Below the pieces are notes generated by a model, which was not told the DNA's origin, made no database searches, and saw only the letters and a program-made list of their open reading frames with translations. Shown piece after piece: positions 38,401-52,600 of a stretch of 64,000 nucleotides of DNA. Source of the DNA: Primulina eburnea (taxonomy: Eukaryota > Streptophyta > Magnoliopsida > Lamiales > Gesneriaceae); NCBI RefSeq assembly GCF_022965805.1, contig NC_133106.1, forward strand, positions 34,399,913-34,463,912. Direction: 5' to 3'. Position 1 is the first letter of the stretch. Each line of letters begins with the position of its first letter. The position numbers were made by a program, and so were the translations under genes.

Positions 38401-41400
38401 ATAGCAAGCAGGCCATGTAGGAACTTCATTTTTTTTGTGAAGAACAAAAGAATAGTAGTCTTAAACATAAAATAATGGTTCAATCAGTGTAACAATTTGA
38501 CTAAAAAGAGAAGACTTGTGTTTCAAGCCATAAATATGAAAACCTATGAACAAATGTACCATGTTGATATTTTCTCATGTAGCAAATGTTTCTCGTCCAT
38601 TATGACTTAGGAGAAAAAGATTCTGATTTTTCACGAAACTTGAACAATCAACAAGCATTAACAGGAAAAGTCAAAATGATGTATTATGGCAACTTGACTT
38701 CTTTAATTATATAGCCCACACTTCTATATTTTTCAAAGTCTAAGATGGGGCAGAGTAGAATTTGGATCCATTCAGTAATCTTTCGTCCCTTGTTAAACAT
38801 CCTGGACCTAGTGATGTAGGCATGTCATCAACCACACAAAAAAAGGGATAATTTCATCATTATTCAAACCAATACATCAACCCCAGAAAGGTGAGCATCT
38901 TCCACGCACTGTCATACTAATATGGTAAATATCTCAGTCAATAACAAAATAGTTAATATTACAAAGTATAAACTTAGTAAACAAGTTGCAATAGTTTATT
39001 GGGGATCAAGAAAACAGTTGCTAGTAGAAACAGATATAGATGACAATGCCAATTGCTGCATACTAACCTTAAACATAGTGTTGAAATGATTATTTCTGAA
39101 AAACACGCAAAGCTCACGTTCCCTCACTTTGTCTTGTAAGCAAAATAGGCTGCAGAACACAACAAAAAATCAGAAACTAATCTTCTAAACCATGGGGCAA
39201 CACAGCAAACAAACATACCCAAATATAGTTAACTGACTAGCGCTGTTCTTCATAAAGTTCTGGATCAGTTCCCCTAATGATCAATCCAAAATGACGAAAT
39301 GAATTAACACAAACATCCTACATCTTTAGGAATTAAAATAATTAAATAAGAATGACAGTGTTACTTTTTCCAATGGTATAAATAAACTAGGTCAGACGCT
39401 AATGAATCGATGTTTTCATTCATTTGTGGCAGTTTCACCTTGTCTTATAGATATTCTGTCTTTGCTGTTAAGGTCACTGTCATCCACACGATCTTTATCC
39501 AATTGCTCTGCAAGCACCACTTCACCTTCATAAACAGGCTCTCGATTTTCATAAACTACAGCTTCTGGCTTGAATATGCATTCTTCACCTTCATAAATGG
39601 GTTCACCACTGTCAATGCTTGGAATGAATACTTCAGGCTCAGCACTGATATGCATTTGGCCGCTAGATGAATCCGTAACAATGGTGGTGGTCAACATGCT
39701 AGCAGAATCTCCTGCTTTAAAACCATTCTGATTCTCTCTTGGTTTCACTGAGTCAGTAGTGGAAGTGAAGCCACTCTGAGCATGCTCACTTCTGGATTTA
39801 TCTCGAAAGCTATCGGACACAGATGGAGGATCTTGTCTAAATGAAACAGAATGAACATTTTCATTCTCAGCTCCAGAACCACTGTTTTCAGCCACATTTT
39901 TATGATGTCCTGTAGATTCTTCATGAGTAGGTTGGATACAGAAGTTTTGCGGATAAGTGTTTGAGATTGAACAATCAGCTTCTGGTGAAAGTACTTCAGG
40001 GCATTTTAGATCTATAGTATCATTGCTCAGAACGTTGATATTATCTGACATAAATGTCCCTGCCTTTACAGGTCCATCGGTAACATTTTTTTCCAATGCT
40101 TCTGAATGTGTTGCCAGTTCGGTTTTATTGATTTGTGCAATCTCATGGAAATTTACATCAGGAACGACGCCACCAACTGGGGGATATGAAGTTTCACCCT
40201 CTGACAACTTTAGGACTCTGAGGAGCTCTGCTTCTTCCTCAATGTCGGCTTTTTTTGCTCTATGAGGAGAATCATCAAAGGATTGGCCTCGGGAAAGACA
40301 AGGTGAAGGCACTCCAAGAGTTGCAGTTGTTGCAGCCACAAAATCAACACTATCACCTTCTTGATTGTTTTTATCATCACTCATCTCCAAAGTTTGTGTG
40401 TCCAATGAAACAAGCTCCCCCATGAGAGAGTTATATGATTTTGATCCAATCGCATCAGCAGTTTCATGGTCCTGGTAAACATCAACAGAAGAAACCATCA
40501 TTAAAATATAAATAAGCATGAATGCCTGAGGTTTTGAAAAAGAAAATCAGCGATAGCTAAAGCTTAAAAGGTCAAATAAGAATCACAGACAGATGCCATT
40601 GCACCATACCAGGAGAGATTAGTAAATTTCAGCACCTGACTAAAATCATTTTGACCCAAAAATCAACAAACCAAACCTCTCAATACTTTTGCACTCCACC
40701 TTAATTCTAATGAAACTATCATCAAAACATTTTCTGCTGGAAGCTGATTTCTTGACATTTGAAGACCCTGAATCAATAATCAGATTCACATGTGCTCTAT
40801 CATCCGCCAATGAATAAAATTTTGGCATCCAACAAATAATTAACGTTCAAAAGAAAAAAGGTAGCAAAGAACAACATATTCATGTGAACTAGAAATTAAA
40901 ATATTTCAGTCACTTTTTCAAACCACCTAGCATTCTAGCCTTGTTGAGAAGGTTGATTTTTAGTGGAAAATACATGTTTTTCTTTGCCAATCAATTTATC
41001 AAGGAAAAAATGTTTGAGATATAACATGTTCGAATAGATTAATTAGTTTGGCAAGAAAAATAAGTTTTAACAAACAAGAAATACCATAAAAAATAAATGG
41101 TCGAACAACTCGACAACATCTTTCTTCGTTTCACATATTTATTTTCACATTGCAATATCCCCCGGCAATGCATCATTGATTTTTGAGGTCTCTGAATGGG
41201 GTAAAACATTGTTGCATATCCCTTGTTTTACCATTCAACCAGGCCTGGCGGGAAATCAAGTTTTCCATGTTTGAATATTCTGAGCTATGAATCGATTATT
41301 CACTCGAGTTAATTTAGACTACATTCTGATATATCGCTTCAAACATTTTAATCTCATACCATTACATGGTAAACTTCTGGGATTGAAAATGAGTCAAATC

Positions 41401-44400
41401 AATCATGCAACATAATGAAATAGCACAAAATTTGAAAATATCCATTAATTTTGGCATCATTTAGAAGAATAATGAAAGTTATTAATTTAAATAACCTTAA
41501 ATTTTTTCATGTCTGAATCCAAGTCTACCCTTGCCAATTGCAATACCCCTCAATATGACAACTCTGTTACGCAATTACGCATAGTAGATTGGCACTTTGG
41601 TCGGCTGAGTGGTCCTAAACTAATACAATGATTCTTCACACTATATCATCTTTGGAAGGAGATATCATCTTTGGAAGGAGACAAATCACCCAATACAAAA
41701 CCCAAGATCTTAAAGCAGAAGTTCCACTCAAAGCATAGTTTGCATTCAAACATTGTTAACTTAACGCAAAAGATCGTTAAACACATTATTCTGAGAGTAA
41801 TTTTATGGATCTTTGTTTACTGCATGCCTTCTGGATTAAAACATGTCATGTGAGAAGCTGTGCAAGGTGGAGGAAAGGGCCAAGGAGTACAGTGAGGATA
41901 CAGGTTATGGGAGGGAATAAAATCCAAAGATTGAGTACAGGCTAAAAATCAAGTTTCGAGCTACGCTTTTGTTAATAGCCTTGTTAATTTTTCTTCACGA
42001 GCATAGAATCACCGACTCTAAATTAAGAAGGCTGCTTCCAAGAAACATACCTAAGTAAACCTATACATTGAAATCGAATGTTACTTATCAATCTGTGGAT
42101 GCAAACAAATACACCGAGAGAGACAGAGCAAATAAGTATATGTAATCTCTAAAAACCCTCATTGCAAAATAACATCCACTGCCATTAAAGCACTCATTAA
42201 CAAAATGATACAGAACATAAAATGCCTCGGGTGATTGAAAGTGAATAAGATAATAAAACTCATAAAAGAAAATAACAGCCGAAGTATTCAGTATTCAAAA
42301 GTTAAATACCACCTGCCGAGCGGTAAGGCACAAGATACATACCTGTGGATCAACAATCCATCCATGATAGAGTGGAATATCCAACAAATCAAATATCGCA
42401 CACTCTCGAGTAAACTCAAAATCATCGATTCTGAAAAATACAACATTTATCCATCAAATTTACATTGAAAAACAAAGGGTACTCTCATTCAAATCGCAAT
42501 AGATCACAATAAATAATATATTCTTTACTTATTATGCATATAAAATGAGCGCACCAGGACCACCACCAACATAACCTCTAGCATATAATAGTAGAGTCCA
42601 ATCTTTGACGAATAATAAAAAGATAATAAGAGCTGTTCTACCTCCTAAATTTTATATTCACATCAATTCCAGTGGTCAGTCTAGGCAGTAGATCAATTGC
42701 ATCAGCGATGTTCTGTTGTTGATTTTCAACATAACCAGTATCTTTGTTCTGCCAAACAGTTAGCAAGGTCAAACAAATCTAATTAGAAAGGAAAACCACC
42801 AAAAAAAAAAGGAAAAAGATCGCTTTAGTTCTGTAAAACGGTGTAAACATATTCCAATGAAGAGTCTATATTCAATTTGTCAATGCTAGTGAATGAATAA
42901 GATGGTAATGCACCAAATGCAATTACTTCATTGTTACTGTTTGAATCAATCAACCGCTCTGCAACAAGTGAAAGCAATTTCTCCTGCGAAACCTCGGGAA
43001 TATCTGGACTCAAATTCAGACTGTTCTTTAGTGAAAGAACGTTACCTATCGTAACATGAAACATCAAATTAATACGACAGAAATTACACAAACAAAATTC
43101 AGGTATTTCATGGGAACTGCATACACTCAAAAAGTAAAATTTATGCAGGATATGCATAAATTAGACAATTAAGATATCAAATACAACAAAAATTATCATC
43201 CAATGAGTAAGAATGTGTTTGTATCCAAAGTCAGAAAACATGCTATGCCAACATACCAAATCTAAAATAGACTACAATAATCCATTCTAGCAATAGGGAC
43301 CAAAAAACCAACAGAAAATACTAATGATGTGCCAAGAAATTAGTAATTGAACAAATAGGTTGATACAAACAAATGGAAGTCCACACACAGTTTTTCCAAA
43401 AGTATTCCTGCGAAAGAAAATTTAATCATGCGACAAAGACTCATGAAATTCAACAAGATCCAACCCCCTTCTTAATTTCCAACTTCAGATAAATTACTGA
43501 ACTTTAGTCCAAGCTTGACCGATAGAAATCCATTGTCAAAATAACTCACTGAGTTTCCAAAGTGCCAAGACATGCCTGATCGGAGCACACACCTAGCCCA
43601 ATATAGATTGTAAATTTGTAATGACATGCTTTGAACACGCAAAACAAGAGTCATCAATAGCAAGAACCAACTCCAAATAAATTCAAGATTCAAATTGCAA
43701 GTAATGGAATGAAAACAGAAATTAGTAAATCAACAATTCATAATATCAGCCGCTGTACAAAGTCTTCTTTGATATGCATACAGCCATAATTCACAATTTC
43801 AGAAATGCTTTCTTATTAAGATGTGAGAACAATTCCTTCATCCTCAGACGAGTGCCAATAAAATTCCAAGGTGCTATCAACAATCAGAAATGATGAGCCA
43901 CGTGATAAAATATAAAATAAAAGGCCACAAATGGTCTAAATAATTTTATGTTAAAATAAAATACCCAACCTAGACATACTCTAACTGGGAAAAAAACCTA
44001 TCGGGTTCTGGGGTGCAACTAAGCTTCTTTTGCAAACGCTTTCCATTTCTTACTTCTCGCCCAAACGTCAACAATTTCAACCCACCCCAACAAAACCATC
44101 TGACATTCGCAAGTACCCCCTCTAATGAAGACTGGGGCCAAAAAAGTTTAACTCACAATTCCATTTAAATTTCTAATTTCTAGCATTTCTTCTTCCAATT
44201 AAAGGAGTAAATTCTTCATAAAACATAAAACAAACATATATTTTGATACAAATTACGTGGAGGCATACATAAACAAACAATTGTGATAAAGCCCTAGGGA
44301 TGAAATTACAGATAGCGAGGAGAGGACAAGGGCCATTGTCGTTCTGGAGAATGATCGGAGTCGTCCGTCCTAAGAATTGTACGACTTTTGTTCGGTACAC

Positions 44401-44499
44401 CACCGCTTTTTCGCGTTCTTCCCTCTTCGCCTCGCCATCGGGCTGCGGCTGATCCGAGGCGGAGTTCGAAGAAGGCGGAGAAGTAGAAGAAGAATCCAT
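35481..44499 (-). CDS. MINDY-family deubiquitinase (C121), CaaX-ending
   Basis: A cysteine deubiquitinase; the animal members trim K48-linked chains. Twelve exons on the minus strand: 44499-44310, 43045-42840, 42748-42642, 42430-42343, 40471-39439, 39273-39219, 39149-39068, 37574-37494, 36751-36647, 36566-36517, 36019-35899, 35561-35481. The phases sum to 2,199 nt, 732 aa. The catalytic Cys58 is in QNDNGPCPLLAIC and the histidine in IPLYHGWIVDPQ. The DALPRL-like segment and FFRNNHFNTMF/LATDQGYI blocks complete the fold. Exon 5 carries a 340-residue acidic, low-complexity insertion. A MIU-type ubiquitin-binding helix SDLQLAIALQQQEFEQQ is near the C-terminus. The chain ends KDKCVVM, a CaaX motif that could be farnesylated. 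The exon 2 donor (after 42840) is inferred from phase and is the weakest junction. Introns up to about 1.9 kb hold only AT-rich DNA. Confidence 0.92.
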
Positions 44500-45488
44500 T
44501 TATTTTCCAGGAAAATATTCAGTAATTACCGATTTTGAATGGATCGATTTCTGCTAATTCTAAAAACAGAAGGTGACGTGAAACAATAACAATATATATA
44601 GTCACTGAAATTATTTAATTATACGCGTACAATTATATAAAGTTTATATGGTAATAAATGTATAAAACCGGAATTCATAATTTACGTAACTTTAAATTTT
44701 AATTTACAAGTTGATTAAATATAAATAATTACAATTTTTTTATTTGCACTTTTTTTTTTGCTAAATGTGATTTTTATTTTTATAACTTGCATATTTTTAT
44801 CGTTTTTTTACTAGAATCGTTTATGTGACACGTGAATAATGATATCAGTTTTTTTTTAAAGAAAACTTGCATATGAGTAATGATTTTTTTAGAATATCAC
44901 ATGGATTTCTAAAAATTCATGCCAACATGTGTGATCGTTACATAAGCAATTTTCGGACGACAAGCTCGACTGCAATCAAGAAATTACTAATTATGAAATA
45001 ATACAAGTTGGAGGATAACAATGCAAATTAAATATTAAAATGATCAAACGTAGAAAAGTTGCAAATTACAAGACTCAAAATATAATTTTTCCTCTTAAAT
45101 ACGTAGATTGACATTTAAAAATTAACTATCAAAGTCTTTGATTAAATATATTAAATCACAAAACTCTTATAAACATGTTTTACAAATCAATCCCACGGAC
45201 ATTTTCTATCCAACATGACTTATGAAAAATTATTTTATATGGAAAGCATTATTTTTCATTCTAAATATATATCGAGACGACTGATCTTATAAATATTGAT
45301 ATGTGATACCGACTCACTCATAAAAATATGATTTTAAATGGAAAGTTTTATTATGTTACAACTGTAATACTCACTAAATTAATGGATTAGTTGGGTCGGT
45401 TTTAAAATATTCAACGAACTATGTAACTAACAAATGGTAGGATAATCAAAAAGATTTGTAATCAAATGATAAGTAAATATAAAATTAT
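44500..45488. other. Spacer upstream of the MINDY gene
   Basis: Holds the 5' leader and promoter of the minus-strand MINDY gene, then AT-rich spacer. I found no gene. A possible very old MITE scrap lies around 45260-45345. Confidence 0.5.
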
Positions 45489-45688
45489 AAGTATAAAGAC
45501 AAAAATTTGTGTGAGACGGTCTTATGGGTCGTATTATGTGAGACGGATCTTTATTTGGATAATTCATGAAAAAATATTACTTTTTATGCTAAGAGTATTA
45601 CTTTTTATTGTCAATATGGGTAGGGTTGACCCGTCTCACAGATTGTGATCCGTGAGACGGTCTCACATGAGACCTACTCAAGTATAAA
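45489..45688 (+). mobile_element. MULE-type MITE, copy E
   Basis: Element 45498-45679 (182 bp), perfect 9-bp direct repeats AAGTATAAA (45489-45497 and 45680-45688). It begins GACAAAAATTTGTGTGAGAC and ends GAGACCTACTC. Well preserved; a useful reference copy for the family. Confidence 0.95.
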
Positions 45689-46623
45689 TAATAGAGTTAT
45701 AATTTTTTTTGTGCTGACCGAAATACCCTATTATCATTTTCTTTTTTCCCCTTTTAAAAATTATAATTATAATTCAGAAATTACCTTTAAAATGGGGATA
45801 AATTTCCAAAATATATTTTATTTCTCAAAATAACACAAATTTTTATTATTGTTTTTAGCAAATATTTTATCAACCGTTCTTTCCTTTTTCGTTTATCATA
45901 AATGCTTGAATTATTTTTTAACCATATTTGTTTTTAGAATAATATTATGATTAAAATTAAAAACAAAAATTTTATGATATTTTAAAATAAAACAAATTTC
46001 TCGGGTGATCATATTTTAAAAAAAAATATTGCGTGATCGGGTCGGACAAACTGTAACACGTTATTGTCCAGTTAACGATCAGATCGGGTCTCCCGCTACT
46101 TGTATGGGAGAAGGGTGATCGTGGGCCTACCATAACGATAAAAGTAGCCCACGAACAGATCCAATTGTCCAGTTAGGCAACCATCAATGATTGACCCAAT
46201 AACTTTTGTCCTTAACAGTTTATCAACCTGGACCAAACGGGCCGAGTGAAAGATATAATCAGCCCAAATCCTCAGTGACCCCAAATCTAATTTTTTCTTC
46301 CAACTTTGCCCCTAAGAATAGACCCAAAGTCAAAATCTCGGGCAGCAAATTTTTTCCCTCTACCCTCTCCCTGCAGCAAGCTTCTCATTTTTCCATATAC
46401 ATGGATATCAATTTACAATTCAACCCACAATAGTGCTGTTTGCTTTCAGATTTTCACGTTGTAAGTTCTTTCTCTCCTTCTCTTCCATGATCTAATCTCT
46501 TTCACCACTTGCACAGAATTAAAATCGATCCTAGATCTCTTTCACGACTTGTACATAATTAAAATCGATCCAGGATCTTACAAGAATTCGGTTTCAAGAT
46601 CTACAGATTAGTTCGATTCGAGA

Positions 46624-47085
46624 ATGCGGGTCAGCTAAGGGAGAACTAAACCCAATCGGGTCGGTGACCGAATTAACCGATTAGTTTTTAAAAAATTGTG
46701 ATTTAACTTTAATTATATATGTAATTTTTTTTAACAGGACGCTTTACACAAATGCATAAAAACATAAAATCATATACATCACAAATGTATAAGTTTTATT
46801 TGAACACAATTAATACATATTATATCGATTTTAAAATTAAAAATTAAAATATTTATAAAAAATGATAAATAAAAAAATTATTGAATACTAATATTTATTA
46901 TATTGGTTAATTCGGTTAACCGATTTCAAAATTTTGAAAACCGTATCCGAACCGAATTAACCGATATAACCGATATTTTTTTTTAATTTGAAAACCGAAT
47001 TTCCGAAATAACCGAACCGAATTTCCGAATTGGCTCGGTTCGATCGGTTAATTCGGTTTAACCGAAATCTTGCTCACCCCTACCT
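46624..47085. repeat. Probable hAT-type MITE, degenerate (AACCGAATT-rich)
   Basis: A block dense in CCGAATTAACCGAA-type words (46655-46680, 46910-47070) that ends TTGCTCACCCCTA, the usual end of a common plant hAT-like repeat. The left end should mirror it, but only a weak GGGTCAGC is found near 46628, and no 8-bp direct repeat was seen. It is probably an old or truncated copy. Confidence 0.5.
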
Positions 47086-49650
47086 GCAAGCCAACGGTTG
47101 ACTTGAGAATTTATTGACTCAAGTTGAATAAATAATCTTTATTTTAATATAATTTAACTTTTTATGGTCTTATTTTACTTTATATGTATACTCATGCAAT
47201 CAGCATAGATAAAGTCATTGATTATATTTTAATACAAATGAATCATAATTCGATGTTGAAACTCATTTGTAAACACTGTTATACTGCTATGCCGTATTTT
47301 TCGTTGCTTGATCTGTTCATAATTGTCCTGTCATTTAAATTTTTATTCTTACATTTTATTGTGGCAGGTAGGTTATTGGATGTAGTGTGCTGATGGTGAT
47401 AATGGTGTTGTTGGAAGCATCCCCGAATATTGTGACATCTTCATGGCAAATCCTGTACCAAAGAAAGAGTGTAGGAGACATAGAATTTTTGTCCTATCAT
47501 TATTTTTGGTTTAAATTTTTTTAAAAAATTTTTAAGCTTAATGAATGAAAATTAGGCGACGAAGTTGAAGAAAAACTTGATACGATAGCACCAGGGGACA
47601 AACCCTAGCTCCGAGCGCGTATAAGAGCTACCCGAAAATTTATAGACAACATGGTTTGCACTGTAGCGCTGATTTATTACTGCTCCAGTGCGTGGGATGC
47701 TGCCTGGAAAATTCCAGGTATATGGTTTCATAAATTATAAGATTTAATATGCAAGCATAGATATAAAACTCTCTATTATGATAAAAAAAAATCTCTATTA
47801 TGATAAAACATGAACAATAACAAATAATCACCTCACAGTTTTTTCTCCGTATCAAATTAACAAGTTTTTTCCGAAAAAAGAAGAACTTGATTATCAGTCA
47901 TTCATAATAAATGAAAAATTCTTTAATAATTTTCGAAAATCCTATTTTATATAAGATATGAAATATAAAAATAAAATAAACTATCGAGTTTAAATTTGTT
48001 GATATGTTTAACCAAATACATTCTTAAGTAAAATAACACAAATCCTTTAAAAAAAATTACATAAAACCCAAAAAAAAATGCTATCTAAAAGGATCGATCA
48101 TTCTAATTTTTTATGAAAAGAATAATAGTTGAAGAATTTAATATATAAATTTGGTAATACTAATTTTTTTTTAAAAAAGATACTATAAATTTAATATTAT
48201 TTAGAAGAAAAAAAAAGGGTAGTGGATGGAATTTAGAACGTGTGGCGTGCCAAAAAAGGAAAACTGGAAAAGAATAATAGAAAGAAACGACTAATTAAAT
48301 TGGCGCAGACATAGAAAGACCCATGTGAGACGCAAGTGGATGATGACGTGGCGCACCTGAATTGGCCGAGAGTTGTTCGGTCGTACGGCAGGATAATGAC
48401 GTGTAGCTAACATTGTACGGACATTTAATTTTTAAAACTACACACGCTGCTCTCTACTTGCCGGTCCACCACGTAGAATTGTCCCACCATCATTTATTAT
48501 ATCTATACTAGCAATAGCACATATGTTATAAGTATTAAAATTATAAAATGTGAAAATTCAAACACATTATATTGCACTGAATAAATGCTTTAAAATGACA
48601 ATTTTTAATTTTTTTTCAAAAAAACAACTTTACAAAAAAGTAGCTATTATTTGGTGTTTTTGTTTTATTAATACTTTTTATATGTTTGTATACTACTCGT
48701 CCTTCACATTCGACCAAAGTGATTAATTTGAATTTACATTAATTTTAAAAAATAAGTCGTTTTCCTATATTCAGAGATGACAATAGAGGAAATTATGGTC
48801 AATAGACCTAATATGGGTTTTTTTAAAGAAATAAAAATAAAACACACATTTTATAATAGTCTGAAAAAATGATTAATATAACATAAGGTTAAATAATTGG
48901 TAATATATATTTAATAACATATATATATATATATGTATATATATCAAATATTTTGGTGCCTATTTCTCACAAGGCCAAAGCATCTATATCTCACTTTTGA
49001 ACTAATACCCCCTAAAGAAATAATATAAATAATTCACATAAAGTTTTCCACTTGATCTTTGTGATACTCATATTATTTCATTTCCAATCTCTATATCTTG
49101 TCTATATTTAGTGCTTCTGCGCTGTGTTTACCAAAAGAAGAAAGGGATGAGGTTATAAGTCTTTCCTAAACCATCTGTTCCCACTGTTCCCATGGTTGAA
49201 TCTTCGAAATCACTTCAAATCCATATGGAAAAGTTCAGCAACCGACACTTCCCATCATCATTTCTAGGAGGATTTGTATTCTAGGGTTTCTAAAATCACC
49301 TCACTTGACCCATCTAGTGTCTCCCTTTCCTTTTCCAGCTATAAATCTAGCAGATCTGAGAAACCCATGTAAACTTTTGTCTGTTCTTTGCTATTTTTGG
49401 AGCCAATCGACACGATACCCTTTCTATATTTAATATTTGGTATCCCACCTAGGTTTATGAATTTTTGCGGGAATTAATCTTTCGTTGTTTTCTTGGTGAT
49501 TATTACCTCTATGCTCTAACACTTTACGGGTATCGGTTCGTATAGAGAAACCCATGAAAAATTTGTGAATCAACAACCCAAAATCACTTCCTATTTTTAT
49601 ATTCAAGTAATCGGTGTTCGCAAGCATATATATACATATATACACGGAAA
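47086..49650. other. Spacer and MADS-gene promoter region
   Basis: About 2.5 kb. A short readable stretch at about 47393-47475 (DGDNGVVGSIPEYCDIF in one frame) matches no family I know and has no flanking exon. A GC-richer block at 48230-48480 resembles promoter or old transposon DNA. A TCTATACTAGCAATAGC at about 48502 could be a Helitron end in either direction, without a clean hairpin. The last 600 bp, with CT-rich stretches, are likely the MADS 5' leader and promoter. Confidence 0.45.
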
Positions 49651-52600
49651 ATGGTGAGGGGAAAGACTCAAATGAAAAGGATCGAGAATGCGAGTAGCAG
49701 GCAAGTGACCTTCTCCAAGCGAAGGAGTGGGCTTTTGAAGAAGGCTTTCGAGCTCTCAGTTCTCTGTGATGCAGAAGTCGCACTTATAATCTTTTCACCT
49801 TCTGGTAGACTCTATGAATTTTCAAGTTCCAGGTATTATTGAACTTAAATCTCCCTTTATTTTTTTGTCGATATTGATTAATTATCGAGCTGCCTTTTTG
49901 CATAAGTTTCTGTAGAATCTTAATTAATGGACTTCATCACTTGGTACCTGCTTGGATGGAGTGGTACTAAAATCGTTGACCTTTTTTTCTTTCTTGAAAA
50001 AATAAGAAAGATTTTTCTGAAATGATTAAATTGATAATTTACATTCATCTCTGTGTGTTTTCTGTGGAGGGTTTGTTTATTTTTGTGAAATTAAAATAAA
50101 TTTCCACTCTTTTCCAAATTTATATATGATATCAGTCTCCAATGTTTTTTTTCCACCTCCACAGATGTTTTCTACACATACAGTCTACTGGAGTATTCAT
50201 GTCGCAAAATCCATGAAATGATTAATAATATTTTAGTCGTTTTCATGATTTCATGTTACTTAACATTTTGCCATGATTAAAAGGCCAAATGTGCTGGGGA
50301 AACTTTTTTTTTTTGTTGCTGGCTGACTAATTTTGACGCAGAAAAAAATAAAATTTCTCATTAAAGTTTTTATGGCCAGGTGAAAACATGCCCCATCAGC
50401 CTTCATGGGGACAGATTATAATTTAACTAAATTAGTAATTCTTTTTAGAATACTAAATTAGATATTTTAAGAATAGTGCAAGTGTGTGTGTGTGTGTGTA
50501 TCTGTGCCTGCAGCATATATGTATACACGATTTATTAGTTTACATATGTACTTGTTCTGTAGTCTCATGTCATATAACGGGCTTAACTATGTGGATTTTA
50601 GATGTGTTGAAATCCCGTATTGTAATTTGTAAGTGAATATTCTCACGAGATCCCTTATCCTACACTAAAAGCAAACATTTCTGGGTAGATTTTAAAGTTA
50701 ATATACAGGTACGATTAACTATATAAACTTTTGATATTTTCGTTCATATTAAGTTTCTTGAAAATATATATCCCAAAAGCTAGTTTTTTTTAACATAAAT
50801 ACTATTTGGTTGGAATGATGAGACGATGAATGATATATAGTAATATGGATAATGAATTCATATACATGGATGATACGATGATTTATAATTTAATAATTTC
50901 GACAACTTCAGTCAAACATTGAATTAAATAATGATGTATGATCAATTAATGTTATTTTCTGCTCCTAATAATATGTATGTATAAGCTGGAAAACGTAGAA
51001 TATATCTCTGGATTGATATATATACATGCAAGTTAATCGGACTTTAAACCAAAAAGATCACCTAATTAAGACTAACTTCATCAAATATGTAGCCGAGATG
51101 TAAGGAATCAAACCTTTGAACTTCTTGATCCGACACCATGATGAAACAGCATATCCTAAAGCTCGAGTTTGTTAGAAACAATTCAATCAAGTGTTCAAAA
51201 TTTTAACGAAGCTGGGCTAAGTTTGAGATTAAATCAAGAACTTCCACAAATTTGAATATTACAATATACTTTCTGTAATCATGAGTACTATATAAAATGT
51301 TGAAGAACTCTTATTACAAAGTTATTCTTCATAAATTATTCATCTTCGTGTTTATCTTTTGCTTATTAGATATCGAACTGTCTTTTTATGTCCAATATAT
51401 ACTATCAATCCGCACTGAAGTATATCCATGTGTGATCAATCATGTCTATTTGATATAAAGCATGTGTATTCGAATCTTGTTTAATCGTTTTTTAACGAGG
51501 ACATTCACTTCATTCATTTCCTCCATGTATGAATAACTTTAATACAATTGCTTGTAATCTAAATTCAAGAGAAGTTATATATCTATTCCAAAAGACTATC
51601 GACATTATATTCGACAGTTAAAAATCGAAGGAAAATTAAGCAGCCTTACCTATGTTTTTTTAACTATTTAGTAACATGAATTATGTTTTAGGATTTGTTC
51701 TAAATATAATAAATCACAGAGAATCATAAAAAGGGGAAAAATATGCTATTATTATGATCCTCACAACAATTCGAAGAAGAAAAAGACCATAGCTTACAAG
51801 CCCTTGAGTAAAATCTAAATGTGCATTACACCTGGACTTTCATTTATTAATTCCCTGTGATTTCTCTTGGTATTCTATTTATTTTGCAACTGTTGGCAGT
51901 CAGATGAGCCACACAATTGAACGATATCAAAAGAATGCCAGGACCCTAGCCAACCAGAGAATAACTGAAGAAGTATACACGCAGGTAAGGATTCTTATTC
52001 ATTTTTAGTTCTATCATATATGTTTAACCTTGTTCTTTCGGGGACATCCGATATATGTTTAAATCTTTGGTTGTATTTAGATTTGAGGAGGTACATTTGA
52101 AGGAAATATTTGAAATGACTATTCAATGATTTCAAAAAATAACTACTTGAGGGTTTGAAATCCAATATTATCAAATGAATTTATCCAAACAAACCAATGG
52201 ATTTGAAATCATTAGTTTCAATTCTAAGCTTCCAAATACAACTTTAAAGAAAGGCAATAAAATGAGACCATTCTCCTTTCTTGTACTTTTGTAAAGTATG
52301 TTGAATCTTTCACTTGATATGGTCTAAATGTATATATTTTGGTCTAGTCACTTGGACGTTTTCACTTTTAATTTTTGTCCTGTTATCGGTCAATTCACCA
52401 TCTTAGTCCGTTATCTTGTTCTTTTTCAATTTTGGTTTTTCCTCAAAATATGTTTTGTTTGTCATTAGCCTAAAATACTGATAGTTAGTGCAATCATGTC
52501 TTGGAGAAAAAAAAATTCTTAGCAAACTATACATGCATTATAACTACCGAAGACATAACATACACGAATTATAAATATCGCCCATGCATATATAATAAGA

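Noticed and set aside
39957..40265. Plus-strand 102-codon frame in the MINDY locus
   Set aside because: Antisense shadow of the large MINDY exon 5.
48500..48960. Another Helitron starting TCTATACTAGCAATAGC
   Set aside because: The word can be read as a 5' end on plus or a CTAG end on minus, but no GC-rich hairpin or matching second end was found.
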